A DNA stretch of 64,000 nucleotides from Haemaphysalis longicornis (GCA_013339765.2 CM023448.1:326459441-326523440); one strand, 5' to 3'. Positions 1-13,640 are shown, numbered from the stretch's first letter. The notes: a model not told the origin generated them from the sequence alone. Translations and numbers: made by a program.

Positions 1-1
1 C

Positions 2-336
2 CTTGTGGGTGTGCTTGGCGAGCGACGTCCTGCTGGCGGGCCGCTTCGGCAAAGGTGTACTGGCGTCATTTCCGTGACGAATATGACGTCAGTGAAATCC
101 TGATGTGCCCCGGCATAAAACACTCTCGTGTTAAAATATAAAACCCGAAAATGAACAACCCCAAGTGTAACGCACTCATTAGTACTAAAGGTTGCTTCCC
201 CGCAAGAAGACTCTGTGTACAGGGGTGCACCCTTTACAGGCCGCTTGCTTCGTTGTAGTGGCGTCACTTCCGTGACGGATATGACGTCAGTGAAATTTTC
301 ATATATCCCAGAATAAAACACTTGCGTGTTAAAAAA
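2..336 (+). repeat. Dimeric TGACGTCA-bearing dispersed repeat, copy 1
   Basis: A second copy lies at 48823-49154 in the same orientation, with the same order of blocks. Inside the unit two related halves are visible (39-136 and 239-336): each starts GGCCGCTT, carries a GCGTCA...TGACGTCA block and ends CGTGTTAAAA. The perfect palindrome TGACGTCA sits at 84-91 and 282-289. No coding potential or terminal inverted repeats are seen, and the family is not recognised. The left end may lie outside the window. Confidence 0.75.
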
Positions 337-811
337 GGTCCCAGGATCTCCATATTTTATATAAGACGGCTTGTATTGCCCCCGAAAAAAATCTCCTCCC
401 AGCTATGCATTTGTGCTTAGAGGTGAAGCCGACGTTAAGGAGATTGGTGTAAGCTTGGTTTTTGTAAGCTAGCCTTTTCCACATTGTGTCTGCGAAGCAT
501 GACCACCCACGGAGAGAATATCGTTACAGCTCCTTTTTACACTGCTCTCCACCGGTGCCGCCTCTTTCCTGAGTATTGTATACTGCTCACCACGCGCGAC
601 GCATCTCTCCTGCCTGCCATTGCGCAAAGCCGCGCGCTCTTCGGCGGTCACCTGTGCGGAACACTGGAGACGTCATTGTCTCTACACACCAATCGTGTGT
701 GTCCGTAGTCTGTGACGTAGAGATCGCGCCACTGTCCTTATAATTCAACATAGCAAATTCCCAATATCGGTAAACCCCAACATAGCTAATCCTCTCAGAG
801 CGCCAGTTTCA
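337..811. other. Unannotated spacer
   Basis: I see no gene, terminal repeats or similarity to other parts of the window. Short ORFs here have no recognisable features. Confidence 0.5.
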
Positions 812-1050
812 CCCGCCGCGGTGGCTCAGTGGCTAAGGTGTTGCGCTGCTGAGCACGAGGTCGCGGGTTTGATTCCCGGCCCGGCGGCCGCTTTTCTGAT
901 GGAGGCGAAAAGCAAAAACGCTCGTATGTACGAGATTTAGGCGCACGTTAAAGATCCCTAGGTGGTCAAAATTAATCCGGAACCCTCCACTACGGCGTGC
1001 CTCATCGCCTGCGTTGCGTCGGCGCGTTAAACCCTACAATCAATCAATCA
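812..1050 (+). mobile_element. tRNA-derived SINE, full length
   Basis: The head has Pol III promoter boxes (A box TGGCTCAGTGG near 822, B box GGTTTGATTCC near 877). A non-tRNA body follows, then an (AATC)n tail. Other copies are at 10973-11216 and 55556-55798 on -. An imperfect 15-bp target-site duplication flanks it (796-810 CAGAGCGCCAGTTTC and 1049-1063 CAGAGCCTCAGTTTC). It resembles the Ruka-type tick SINEs as I recall them. It is inserted at the edge of the CpG-rich repeat at 1064. Confidence 0.9.
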
Positions 1051-1063
1051 GAGCCTCAGTTTC

Positions 1064-1740
1064 GCTGGGCCTCCCTTTTCACAGGGGTGAAGACTGGCCC
1101 TGATTTTTAGATGCAGAGCATCTGATTCACTCGCCTTGTCCCTCCGGCGTCGTCGTCGTTGTTGTCGGCGTTGTCCACCCCTCTGCCATTCTCCTCGCCG
1201 CGTGAGCCGCGCTCTCCGCCGCTCACCCCCTCTCCTCTCCGATAACGAACACTCTCTCGCGAGGGGCATTGGATTGGATTTGATTTGATTTGATTGGATT
1301 GGATTGGATTGGCTTGGCTTGGCTTGGCTTGGATTCGGTTGGATTGGATTTGGATTGGATTGGATTAAAGTGGATTGTGTTGGATTGTGTTGCGTCATAG
1401 CCGCGGCACGTTGCGTCACAGCCGCGGCAGACGCGCTGGGGCCGGCGCATGTGCAGTACTCTCTCCTCCGCGGTTTCCTCTCCTTCGGGCGCCCTGCGCA
1501 TATAACCGGTGTGCCGTTCTCCGGCGAAACAACATCCACGCTTGGCTCAAACACCTAGAGTCCACGCCGCTTTACAAGTACGCCAACGTCGTCATCGACT
1601 GGGACCAGCTTACGCAGTCCCCTCAACGTTATGCGCGCTATAAAACGCGTTCTCTTCGCCGCTCCGCCTATGCGTCGCATCTACACAGGGGTTCCCGCGA
1701 GGGGAGGTGGGAGTTTTTTAGGCAAGTTTAGACAGTCAAA
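1064..1740 (-). repeat. CpG-rich dispersed repeat with GATGCG palindromes, copy 1
   Basis: Read on -, blocks match 37098-37660 on +: the CCCTCGCGGG / GTAGATGCGACGCAT end, a GCGGAGCGGCG block, and the distal block GCCGGAGGGACAAGGCG followed by ATCTAAAAAT. It is very CpG-rich and contains a pentanucleotide minisatellite (1269-1390). A 168-residue reading frame on - is open only because of that minisatellite and is not treated as a gene. It could be a nonautonomous transposon or a promoter-derived repeat. Confidence 0.55.
1269..1390. repeat. (GGATT/GGCTT)n minisatellite
   Basis: Imperfect pentamer array of GGATT, TGATT and GGCTT units on +. It sits inside the CpG-rich repeat and is absent from the copy at 37.3-37.7 kb, so it is a local expansion. 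Confidence 0.85.
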
Positions 1741-2739
1741 AAGGTGGGTGTAGATAGCGTAGCTTTCCCTTCGCCTTACCAGCTTGACAAACACGTGTGC
1801 TGCCGATCCTTGAATGCGGCCCATACTGAAGATAATATTGAATGGTACTGAATGTGGGTATACTTATGGGAGAGCATACCTCGCTCATAAGCCAAAAGGC
1901 ATGCAAACGTGGTCCTATGGTTTACGAATTAAAAACACGAACGATAGCTTCATCGCCCTTCGTGACGTGCCCTCAACGCGTTGCATTTCAAGTTCACCCG
2001 CCTTCTTTGCCGCGGAAGCATCAATAGAAATACGCCGATCGCCACTGCCTAATTCGCACAGGACCAACTGCAACTATACTGTGCCTGTATCTCGTTGTAG
2101 TGCGTTTAAGTGTTCGTTTATTTCGCTGGGTTCATAAATTTAAAAAAAAATGAGCACCTGTGGGAATTTGTTTATAATCTGTTTCTGTTTACAGCTTTAA
2201 ATAATTTTTGAGCAGCACTGAAATTTTGTTAACCAAAGGCAATCGGAAGAATTACTATGTTTACTAAGATGTGTTTTTGTCCCTCTACCTGTAGGAAACT
2301 GTGTTCTTAAAATGTGAAGCACGTTCAGTTAGCGCTCCTATATTAGCTGATGCGTGAGTCAAGTCAATTTATATGGCTTATCGACCCCCATAAATGACCG
2401 CTGATAAAACAAAGTGAAAGCGAGACAAAACTCAAGAGGAGTTTTGCTGTCATGGCCATTTTTTGGCTGGTAATTAATTAATGTAAATGTCCTTCCGAAT
2501 CAAAGTTTAGATATACCGCGATGTAATTAGGGCTGATAGGAGAGTTTCGAAGTAATTCCAAGATTGATGCCGATGCAGTATTGGGTCTTTCACCCCAATA
2601 CGCGGGGCACAAAATTGAGAACTCGTCTAACAAAACGTGCATTTCCGCAGCGCCATTTGACTCCATAGCACTCAGAAATCGTAGCTTAGAAATCCCAGTA
2701 CACCCTCTTTATTCAATGCGAGAATTCCCCCGGCCGAAT
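1741..2739. other. Unannotated spacer
   Basis: AT-rich intergenic DNA. I recognise no gene or repeat. Confidence 0.5.
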
Positions 2740-3230
2740 GCACAGTTGCCGATGGAACCGAGGCGGTTCATCAACACGCCGATTGCGTACAGTGTCCCGA
2801 GCGGACCATTCGTACGCGGCGCCGCATCCTTCCATCATTCCTCGGGAGATGACCTCCGTCGGAGCGCAGCGTTCTCTTCTTCCTCCCGCGGGATGGGCCA
2901 ATCGTGGCAGGGATCGTTTGTCCGTCGGCGTCGCTCGATCGCCCACATCTCGCTTCCCTCCCTGCGCCTCCCCATCGGGGAGCGCGGCCGCACTTTCGCT
3001 CGCGTACGTGGCACGGCACGTCGCAACGTCCTACGCCACGTCCCCGTGCGCGCTGCTGCCTTTCATTGATTGGCTTGTCACGGTCAGCTTTCGGCGAAAC
3101 GCGACGACGCAAGGACGTGCGGGGAGCCGTGCCCTTGACTACCCCGCACGGCAGCGAGAAATTTACGGCCTGCGAGTGAAGCCTCACCTGACCGAACTCT
3201 GCAGACCTCGAGGAGCGAGCAAGTGATTCT
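2740..3230. promoter_or_regulatory. CpG-rich, promoter-like stretch
   Basis: A sharp shift to GC- and CpG-rich sequence between AT-rich flanks, with a CCAAT box at about 2897 and an inverted one (ATTGG) at about 3069. Overlapping ORFs are open on both strands, as expected of CpG-rich DNA, and none is recognisable. It could be a promoter, a first exon or a decayed CpG-rich transposon. Confidence 0.3.
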
Positions 3231-4737
3231 TGACTCACACGAATGAAGCTTATTTGGCCGTCTTTTGTCGAAAAAGAAAAAGAATGAATTTAGATGTCTG
3301 AGCAGTTCTCAGGGCGGACACGACTGGATTTGCTTTTTGATGGCACCGATTTCGGCATAAAGTTCTTTTTTCCCGTGGGCGGGAACCGAAGGATCCACAT
3401 GATCATTTGAAATGTAGCCCGGTGGTGGTATGGGAGCGGATTTCTCATTCCCCATGCCCATGTCTTTCCGCTGGGATGCACGAAAAGAGATGACGCGCCT
3501 CGAATATTATAAATGCTTGTACCTGCTTTGCGTAAACTATAACATCCTTTTAATGCGCATTCATTATAAGATCCCTGACTGAGAGACCTTAGAACAGCGA
3601 AAATGCGCAGCCATCTGTTTATTCAGGGTGTCCCAATTATCTTGGACCAAGCAATGCCAAAAGCTAGCAATACATGCGCCAACAGCTTATCCACCGTCAT
3701 GTGTGCGTGCAACCACAATTTATTTTTCATTTCTAGGCGTGAATTACTTTTATTGACGAACTTGTTAATCATTGTTTTCGTCGCTAAGGTGTCAATTAGA
3801 AAGTTGTAGAGATCTCGAAAAGCCCTCAAATCAGTCATTTTCTTCGCAATATGACGTGCGTGGTTTTCCCGGAAAAATGAAACAAAATCCTTAGAAACTG
3901 GGGAAATTAAAAACAAAAAAAATCCGTGACAGTGTACGGACGTACGCACCGCTACTTATGGTCTTTCCCTGTTTGACTCGGATGCATTGTTCATAACCAC
4001 ACCCCACAGAACTTCACCATGGGGAATGGGTTGAACGACTAATCGATACGCCAAACATGATTATTTACGGTATCGACGGCACCTACTTGTCGTAAAGCTA
4101 AACCAGAACGCATAAATTGATATGCGCCTGAGCGAATTTCTTTTTTTTTTGGATCAAGTCATATTCATATGCTGGTGCCCGTCGTTTAGGTTCCCTACAT
4201 GTTAGGCAGATCCTCCTGGGCAGCCCCCCGGCCACCATTTGTTTTTTTGTTGGCAGGGATTCTTCGTTTAAGTGTGTCGTGGAGAAGCATGTCCACGTTT
4301 TTTTTTTTTTTTTTTTTTTTGAGTGCCCAATATAAACGGGGTCCTGAGCTGTTTCAGAATTCTTGGCTTCCTTTCTTCTAGCTTCCTGAGATCAAGTTCG
4401 GTTGCTTTGTTTAAACTACTCGTTCTTCATTCCCTCCCATCTCCGGTGCAATTCTGAGTTGTGTCCGTTTCACGTCCGTTTCAAGCGTGCTGTTGTTCCG
4501 ATTAACGGGCTCCTCAAGTGTGCCACATCCGGGTCGTCTGACTTCAGACAATCAGTGCTCGCTGGAAGTGGACATGAAACGGGCAAAAGTCAGAATTGCG
4601 CCCCTGCTCTTACTTTGCGCCAAACCGTTCTTGGCCAGCCACTTCCCTTGATTTTCCCCAGAACTTATACATTCCCAAGAGCACCCGTGGGTGGTCTTTG
4701 TCACGATGCACTTGCATAGCCAATCACTGCAGTCAAA
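3231..4737. other. Spacer with homopolymers
   Basis: No gene seen. A T run lies at 4298-4320. The sequence at 3627-3650 (GGGTGTCCCAATTATCTTGG) resembles the tip of a DNA transposon, but I could not find a partner end. Confidence 0.4.
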
Positions 4738-5177
4738 GGGCCCCAAAGTAGGTCGATGACGAGAACGAAACCAGAAATACGATTTGAAATATATGGATGT
4801 CTGTTGCGCGCAAGCCTCCCGGGTAAGTGAAGCCGGTGCCGATTGCCGGTCTTGTTAATCGTACCCGGCGCCAGCTGCAGTGTGACCCCGACCGCAGGTA
4901 GCCAGCGCCACTCGGACTACTCGGGGTGAAGGGGACCTTCTTTAGAACCCCCGGGCCGTGACTCGAGCGTCTACGACATGTCGAGACGGGGATGGGGGGC
5001 GACATGTCGAGATGTCGTAGGCACTTGAGTCACGTGGGGGGGGGGGGGGGGGGGGGGGGGTTAAAAAGAAGGTCTCCTTCACCCCGAGTAGTCCGACCGC
5101 CGCTGGCTACCACTCACAAGCGTAGGGAACAACAATATACCTTAACATAAATACCCGAGAAAGTGGAGGGGAAACAG
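4738..5177. repeat. Fold-back fragments of the 462-bp repeat around a G tract
   Basis: Arms of about 47 bp at 4897-4943 and 5065-5111 are near-perfect inverted copies of one block of the tRNA-headed repeat (GGTAGCCAGCG ... CCTTCTTT). They surround duplicated CGACATGTCGAGA blocks and a run of 25 G (5036-5060). The G run and the inversion together suggest a rearrangement or an assembly artefact. Confidence 0.7.
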
Positions 5178-5391
5178 CCCCGCCGGTAGCGTAATGGTCA
5201 TCGCACCAGACGCGTATTCTGGAGGTCAAGAAAACCTCGGAAAACAAAGGGGAGGATGTAGTAGTTCATTGAAACAGATAAAGAGTTTGGAAAGAAAGAA
5301 AGTTGAGCAAAAATGCCCGCCAGGTGGGATCCGATCCCACGACCTCCAGAATACCGGTCTGGTGCGATAACCACTACGCTACCGGCGGGGC
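5178..5391. repeat. Chimeric tRNA-like head, + fragment joined to an inverted copy
   Basis: 5178-5228 is a partial tRNA-like head on +. At 5229 the sequence jumps into the same repeat on -, ending with a complete tRNA-like block at 5315-5391 on -. Bases 5229-5305 are the reverse complement of about 5397-5490, giving a hairpin with the tRNA-like block in the loop. Confidence 0.75.
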
Positions 5392-5780
5392 GATTTTTTT
5401 CTCCACTTTCTTTCTTTCTTTCCAAACTCTTTATCTGTTTCAATGAACTACCACATCCTCCCCTTTGCTTTCCGAGGTTTTCTTGACTGCCAGTTCTTAT
5501 TTTGTGTTATTTTCAACGAGCCCCTCATTTCCCATTCTGATTCGCTACATGCATAGCGAGGGCCTCTGTTCTGGCAGTCTTGGTGCCATAGGAAGCTTAA
5601 GAGGGTTCAACGCTGGTCGACCACTCTTGACATGTCGTAGACACTCGAGTCACGGTCCGAGGGTTAAAAAGAAGGTCCCCTTCACCCCGAGTAGTCCGAG
5701 TGGCGCTGGTTACCACCCCCAAGCACAGGAAACAAAAAATACCTTAACATAAATACCCCAGAAAGTGGAGGGGAAAATCG
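5392..5780 (+). repeat. tRNA-headed 462-bp repeat, body copy
   Basis: Body blocks in order: CT-rich stretch, TTTATCTGTTTCAATGAACT, CGAGGTTTTCTTGACTGCCA, CGCTACATGCATAGCG, AAGCTTAAGAGGGTTCAACG and ending AAAGTGGAGGGGAAAA. The next unit's tRNA-like head follows at once at 5781. Confidence 0.85.
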
Positions 5781-5856
5781 CCCCGCCGGTAGCGTAGTGG
5801 TTATCGCACCAGACCGGTATTCTGGAGGTCGTGGGCTCGGATCCCACCTGGCGGGC
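5781..5856 (+). other. tRNA-like head of repeat (pseudo-tRNA)
   Basis: Cloverleaf features: acceptor CCGCCGG pairing with CTGGCGG, A box TAGCGTAGTGG, anticodon stem CCAGA/TCTGG, T stem GTGGG/CCCAC. The loop CCGGTAT would give anticodon GGT, but position 33 is C rather than the invariant T and the T loop is not canonical. It is therefore read as tRNA-derived, not as a functional tRNA gene. Equivalent heads: 6243-6318 (+), 34104-34180 (+), 5315-5391 (-), 33397-33473 (-). Confidence 0.7.
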
Positions 5857-6242
5857 ATTTTTTCTCCACTTTTTTTCTTTCTTTTCAAACTCTTTATCTG
5901 TTTTAATGAACTACCACATCCTCCCCTTTGCTTTCTGAGGTTTTCTTGACTGCCAATTCTTATTTCTGTGTTATTTTCAACGAGCCCCTCAATTCCCATT
6001 CTGATTCGCTACATGCATAGCGAGGGCCTCTGTTCTGGCAGTCTTGGTGCCATAGGAAGCTTAAGAGGGTTCAACGCTGGTCGACCACTCTTGACATGTC
6101 GTAGACACTCGAGTCACGGCCCGGGGGTTAAAAAGAAGGTCCCCTTCACCCCGAGTAGTCCGAGTGACGCTGGCTACCACCCCCAAGCACAGGAAACAAA
6201 ATACCCTTAACATAAATACCCAGAAAGTGGAGGGGAAAATCG
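5781..6242 (+). repeat. tRNA-headed 462-bp repeat, complete tandem unit
   Basis: Complete unit: the tRNA-like head (5781-5856) is followed by the shared body, and the identical head begins again at 6243, giving a 462-bp period. Further copies lie at 33247-33683 (-) and 33731-34302 (+). There is no ORF. It looks like a tandemly amplified, tRNA-derived, SINE-like unit. Confidence 0.85.
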
Positions 6243-6612
<370 letters not shown>

Positions 6613-6734
6613 GATAGAAAGATAGGTCGGCAGTCTACAACGCCAAAGGAGGCATAGGGGTTTGTTAGGCTCTTTTTTACTACGGTTAGTGAAGTTAACA
6701 TTTTTTAAATATACGTATGAAAGAAAGAAAGAAA

Positions 6735-6805
6735 GAAGGACACGCGCCCAGAGTGGGGACCGAACCCACGCCTTCGAACTCTATTACTTCGAGCCGTAAT
6801 GCTCC
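6735..6805 (-). other. tRNA-like fragment of another tRNA-headed repeat
   Basis: On - this contains a B-box-like GGTTCGGTCCC and a T-arm-like GTGGGTTCGGTCCCCAC, preceded on + by a (GAAA)n stretch, the arrangement seen in the 33.3-kb repeat copy. The tRNA 5' half is lost at the junction with the LINE at 6806. Confidence 0.45.
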
Positions 6806-9035
<2,230 letters not shown>

Positions 9036-9353
9036 GCCATGAATACAAATATAGCATTCGGGGCAGCAACCTTTGATTAATAACGCCCAACGTATCAAGA
9101 ACGGGTAGCGCTGCTCAAGTGATCATTTCCGCACAGCTGTTTGTGGTGTCACAAACTTGGAATTGTTAAACACGATGGGTGGAACTCCATTAAGAAAGGG
9201 CAGTAAGGTGGCGACATGTACATGTAAAGTAAATATGTATCTGCAACTTCACTGGACACACGCTCATTAGAAGCCACAAATTTCCGTAACTACACATTAC
9301 CAAACTAGGTGCCTTCCTGCCACCTGCGAAGAGCCGTGTTTAAGCTTCGATTC

Positions 9354-9518
<165 letters not shown>

Positions 9519-9690
9519 TTAACATGCCGAGGGACAACCGAAAGCACGTACAACCGAGTACGTGCCAGCAAAAGAAAAAAAAAACACAAGACTTTGAGTA
9601 TGGAATACATTAAACATAAACCAAATCGTCAGGATACAGCACAAAAACACTATTTCGTTATGAAAATAAATGAGGCGATATGCTGAAGAG
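9519..9690 (-). mobile_element. 3' end fragment of a Jockey/CR1-like LINE
   Basis: Read on -, this is a short 3' UTR piece similar in layout to the ends at 13799 and 17001: a TTATTAA-type block next to the tail, then a GAACAGCC/GACAACC-type block. It is heavily 5'-truncated and contains no coding domain. Confidence 0.55.
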
Positions 9691-10289
9691 AGCAAGAACC
9701 CTCAACATGGACAGCCTAACAAATTTGAGAACGAAAAAGTCTTAACATGAGCAGGAAACACTGCGAACACCGAAAAACTACGAATAAAGAAAACGACACC
9801 CTTTCTAAATAAAGTTATTCCTCCTCACCCTCTTCCATCTGACGGAATAATGAAGAAATATACAATACCCACGCTGTTACCGGGCACGTTCCGTCCGAGG
9901 CATATTCCAGACTGGGACGACAGGGAGTTATGTACAGTTTTAGGAAAGACTGATAGCTACGGACTCATAGGGATCCTGCAAACTGCGCCGAAGTGCTGAA
10001 GAGCTCGCTATTGAGTATATCTAGCATGCGGGGTGGAGGTGAGTCTTTCCATCGAAGACCAGGCCAAGGCCAGTTGTCGTCGAAATTCGAGGGATAGCAA
10101 AACCTACAATTGAGTACTGAAAAAGCACGCCATTCAATTGTCTATTAAATTGTACTTGTACAGCCGGGAAGCCTTTTTGCTGGAGTGCGGCGCAAAATAC
10201 AAAACAGGCAAAGCTTGATACTACACCTTTTAAACGTCTCGCGCGGGAATAAAATAAAGGGATACATTTGTTAACACAGAACGAAAATA
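9691..10289. other. Unannotated spacer
   Basis: No gene or recognisable repeat seen. Confidence 0.5.
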
Positions 10290-10899
10290 GACAGTTTTAG
10301 TTTCACGTACGTAGAAGCTCCACGTACGTGGACCTTTCACGGGTTACCTGTGCGCATGCTCAGAACGCAAAGCGCCTACGTGAGTCTCACGGTCGTACGT
10401 GAGATTCGAATTTCTACGTTGCGGTGTTCACGTTGCTTCCGTACGTAGAGATGACCAACATGGCGGCGCCGTGCCCTCACGCATCGCAGTGAAAACAGCT
10501 TCGCCGCTAATCCCTCGGCGCGATATCGTGTTCTGAGCTGCTGATTTCGACTTCAATTTGCCCGTTCGTAGACCCTCACCTAAAGTTTCAATCGACAAAC
10601 AGATTTTGTTTCTCAGATAGAAGGGCGATTTTTCAGCTGTTAAACCTGACGAAGTATCGTTTGTCGTCGTCATAGCAATGGGCTCGCGAGGTCACGAGTG
10701 GCTACAGCACTATTTGCGTCTGTTGGCGCTATAGAACGCGCGGCTATGGGCGGAGAGCGCATGCATACCAACACCCTAAGCGCGGAGTGCGTCGCGTACG
10801 TGTAGCTAAAAGGGTTCAAACTACATGCGCGTGGGCTACGTATACTTTTCTCTCGTTTGCGTACGTGAACTCTGTATGCACGTGAAAGTAAAACTCTCT
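10290..10899. mobile_element. Candidate nonautonomous TIR element, ACGTACGT-rich ends
   Basis: The ends form imperfect inverted repeats of about 42 bp (left AGACAGTTTTAGTTTCACGT, right reversed AGAGAGTTTTACTTTCACGT, then both ...CACGTACG). About three quarters of positions match. No transposase ORF is present and I could not define a target-site duplication. The interior has many TACGT/ACGTG motifs and a YY1-like CAACATGGCGGCGCC block (10457-10471). A promoter region with fortuitously symmetric ends is the alternative. Confidence 0.5.
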
Positions 10900-10972
10900 G
10901 ACACACACTGACACACCACAAACACATGTGTTGCACAGCTACCAGATTGTGACGCCGGTGACCTCGGGTCCT

Positions 10973-11216
10973 AATTGATTTAATTGATTTTGGGATCTAT
11001 CGCACTGATGCTACACCGGCGATGAGGCGTGCCGTACTGGAGGGCCCCGGATTAATTTCGGCCACCTGGGGATCTTTAACGTGCGCCGAAATCTCGAACA
11101 CACGAACGTTTTTGCCTTTCGCCTCCATCAGAAAAGTGACCGCCCGGCCGGGAATCGAACCCGCGTCCATGGGCTAAGCAGCACAACGCCATAGCCACTG
11201 TGCCACCGGGGCGGGT
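10973..11216 (-). mobile_element. tRNA-derived SINE, full length, 10-bp target-site duplication
   Basis: Same family as 812-1050. The B box is seen reversed as GGGAATCGAACCC near 11150 and the tail lies on the left. It is flanked by a perfect 10-bp duplication GGGTCCTAAT (10966-10975 and 11221-11230), which shows retroposition. Confidence 0.93.
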
Positions 11217-11339
11217 CCGAGGGTCCTAATACTGGCGCGCCCACATATACCAACACAAATAATTTCACGAATGACAGTAATATACGATATACGATTTGAA
11301 AATCAAGGGCAGTTTGTTTACGTTTCATGCTGAGTCAAG

Positions 11340-13640
11340 CACACGAACGTAAGCCATAAATTGTCCAGACCAGGATAAAAACAGGCCAGTTACGTGAGCA
11401 TAAGATCACAGATATGCGAACAACACGAAGTTGGGGCACGTACCGTTAAACATACCTCCTTATTCTTATTACTGATTGCGAGTACACTGCAGCCTAAGCT
11501 TAGAGGGCACAAGCCATGAAGACGCTTGGTAATATTACGAAACGTATTGTGCCTCCTGCTAGAATTTTGCAGCACACGGAGGGGAACATGCTTTAGCTGC
11601 TCAGCACAAGAATGCCCTGTGCTGTGAATGGTTTTCGAGAGGTAGAAAAGGTCCCACTTATTCCGTCAGGGTATTAGGTGCAGCAGCGTCAACAAAGATG
11701 TGCCACAGTTACACTTGCTATCCATTGTGCTATGAAGTCACAATACAACATTGATTAATTCGAAGAACTAGCCTTCTGTAACTCATTTAACTCATTTCCA
11801 GCCCTAAAATACGTTTCTTAACCAGAAAGCAAATATTCAAACATTCCAATATGACGCAATAGGGGGAATAGTAAAAATAGGTGTTAACTGCACGTTATCA
11901 TTCAAGTGATACGATTAAACAGAGCTAGAGGCACCGTCGCAATTGCAGAGTCTTGTTTTTTGGCGGTGTATTTGGTCACCGGCCGCGAATTGTACAAACA
12001 GGTGCATGTGACGTTATAAGGACCGTGGCGAGAAAGTGGTTGGGGAGTCGCCGTTGGTTGGTCTGTTTTCCTCAGTGCCTAGATTAGTTGCCGCAAGTTT
12101 GAGTTAAAATTATCAATACTGTTACTATGTCAATGCAGCCTTTTTGAAAGAACAGAACTTCTATTTCAGGCAAAGCAAAAGTTTATATCTATCTTTACAC
12201 AATTGCAACGGCAGTTAATGGGCCATGAAGACAAACGTCATGCCCATTTACCGACCGAAGCGACGGTTGAAGATAGATGTAAACTTTTTTTAGAAGCTGT
12301 CAATAACATTATAGCTTGTTATGCTCACGGCACTCCAGTATACAAAAAAGGTAGGTGGCAGATGATAACTCCTTTGATAAACAACGCATTACGTCATGAG
12401 ATTTGAGAAGTATGCAGACAACCAACATATCTCACGTGAGGGGAGAAGCTAGGCTCACTGCCGACGTAGTCCCCACCTCCGCACGCGGTTGTATTCCACT
12501 ATTAATCTGGTAGGAGAACAAGATAGGAGTTTCAACAGCAGAGCTGTTTAGGCCGAGCTTTGTTCGTCCGTCGCACCAAAAAACCTCGAAGCCTCAAGAA
12601 AAACATGTGGTTAGAGAGGTCCCAGGAATCGCATCCGGTACCATTACGTCGTGAAACCGGCAACCTAACCACTGGGCCACCCAAAGGCCCGAGGGGTACG
12701 GGTCAAGAAGCGGCGGGTAACAATAACATGTGCAGGCAATACGAAAAAAATCGAAGCTGGGTCGCTCACGTTATGCAACCGACGTCTATGCGATTGAGCT
12801 GTCATCGCATCCCGGGCGCACATAATTCCTTTGAGATCGTAGCGCGGGCGTTGGGTTTGGACTTGGCCGCGGGTACTAGCGCGTGCTAACGCGGTCCACT
12901 TTGGGAGGACTGTGAAAGGCTGCGGACGAAACGATCCGGGCCTGCCAGTTATGGGGGACTTTCAGCGGGAAGTTCAGAAATCCATGTGAGGTGCAACATC
13001 CGGGTCTCCGACGAAGGGAGAGAGGCCGTCAGCTCTGCTGTTTCTCCAGCCTTGCACCACTAGCGAAAGCTGCGCCAGTTTTTTTTTTTTTTTTTCTTGT
13101 GCGCGTCTTTACTTTAGTTTGAGTTGCATCTATGGGGATTTTGTTGCGTGTGCACCTGTGAAAAAGGACTTATTCGTTCTCAACAGAGCGTTACAGTTGA
13201 CAGTGTTCGAAAACAAGCCTGAATATTTTGATTTCGTAAGCATATGAAACTAAATTAGAATCACGAAATGCCGACGAATTATCATTCATAAGGACTGAAA
13301 AGAGGAAGAACCCGAGGGCAGAGCCTTAAGCAACACCGCTGGTGCCCTCACAGCAGAGGGAATTTTGTCCGCTTACAAGCACAAACCCTCTAAGCACAAA
13401 CAAACTGCATTAGAGGAATGTGATAGACCGGTGTAGACTCAGCTAAGAAAGTTTTTTTTAATGGTAGTTTCTTTTTTTCTCGTGACACAAAACATCAAAT
13501 GACTTCATCAGATCAAAGTAAAACGACATCTGGTTGGCCTCTTTCCTGCAGATGTTCCGAAGCATGCGGCACAAACTTACAGGGTTGGTGGTGGCTGCTA
13601 TTCGAACGGGATTCTGTGTCGATCAGGTGTTAAGATGATT
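11340..13640 (-). pseudogene. Old, decayed Jockey/CR1-like LINE, interrupted
   Basis: Blocks match the better LINEs on - in the same order: 11575-11720 resembles 17400-17530; 12255-12290 (GACGGTTGAAGATAGATGTA) resembles 17550-17580; 12430-12480 resembles 17765-17815; 13215-13360 resembles the YADD/VPQGS part at 14690-14820. Bases 12490-13190 have no match and may be an insertion. There is no open frame of useful length. Confidence 0.6.

Noticed and set aside
1269..1390. (GGATT)n as telomere-like repeat
   Set aside because: The arthropod telomere unit TTAGG is not a rotation of GGATT or its complement, and the array is short and impure.
1048..1554. 168-residue frame on - with (SNPIQ)n
   Set aside because: Open only because a pentanucleotide minisatellite lacks stops; flanking parts are CpG-rich repeat and not conserved in copy 2.
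3627..3990. DNA transposon starting GGGTGTCCCAATTATC
   Set aside because: Only one tip is suggestive; no matching inverted end found downstream.
5781..5856. Functional tRNA gene (apparent anticodon GGT)
   Set aside because: Multi-copy head of a repeat, C instead of T at position 33, abnormal T loop and copy-to-copy variation; treated as tRNA-derived.
12560..12889. tRNA-like fragment or small ORF within the decayed LINE
   Set aside because: ACCACTGGGCCACC resembles a SINE A box reversed, but no B box or body blocks could be matched.
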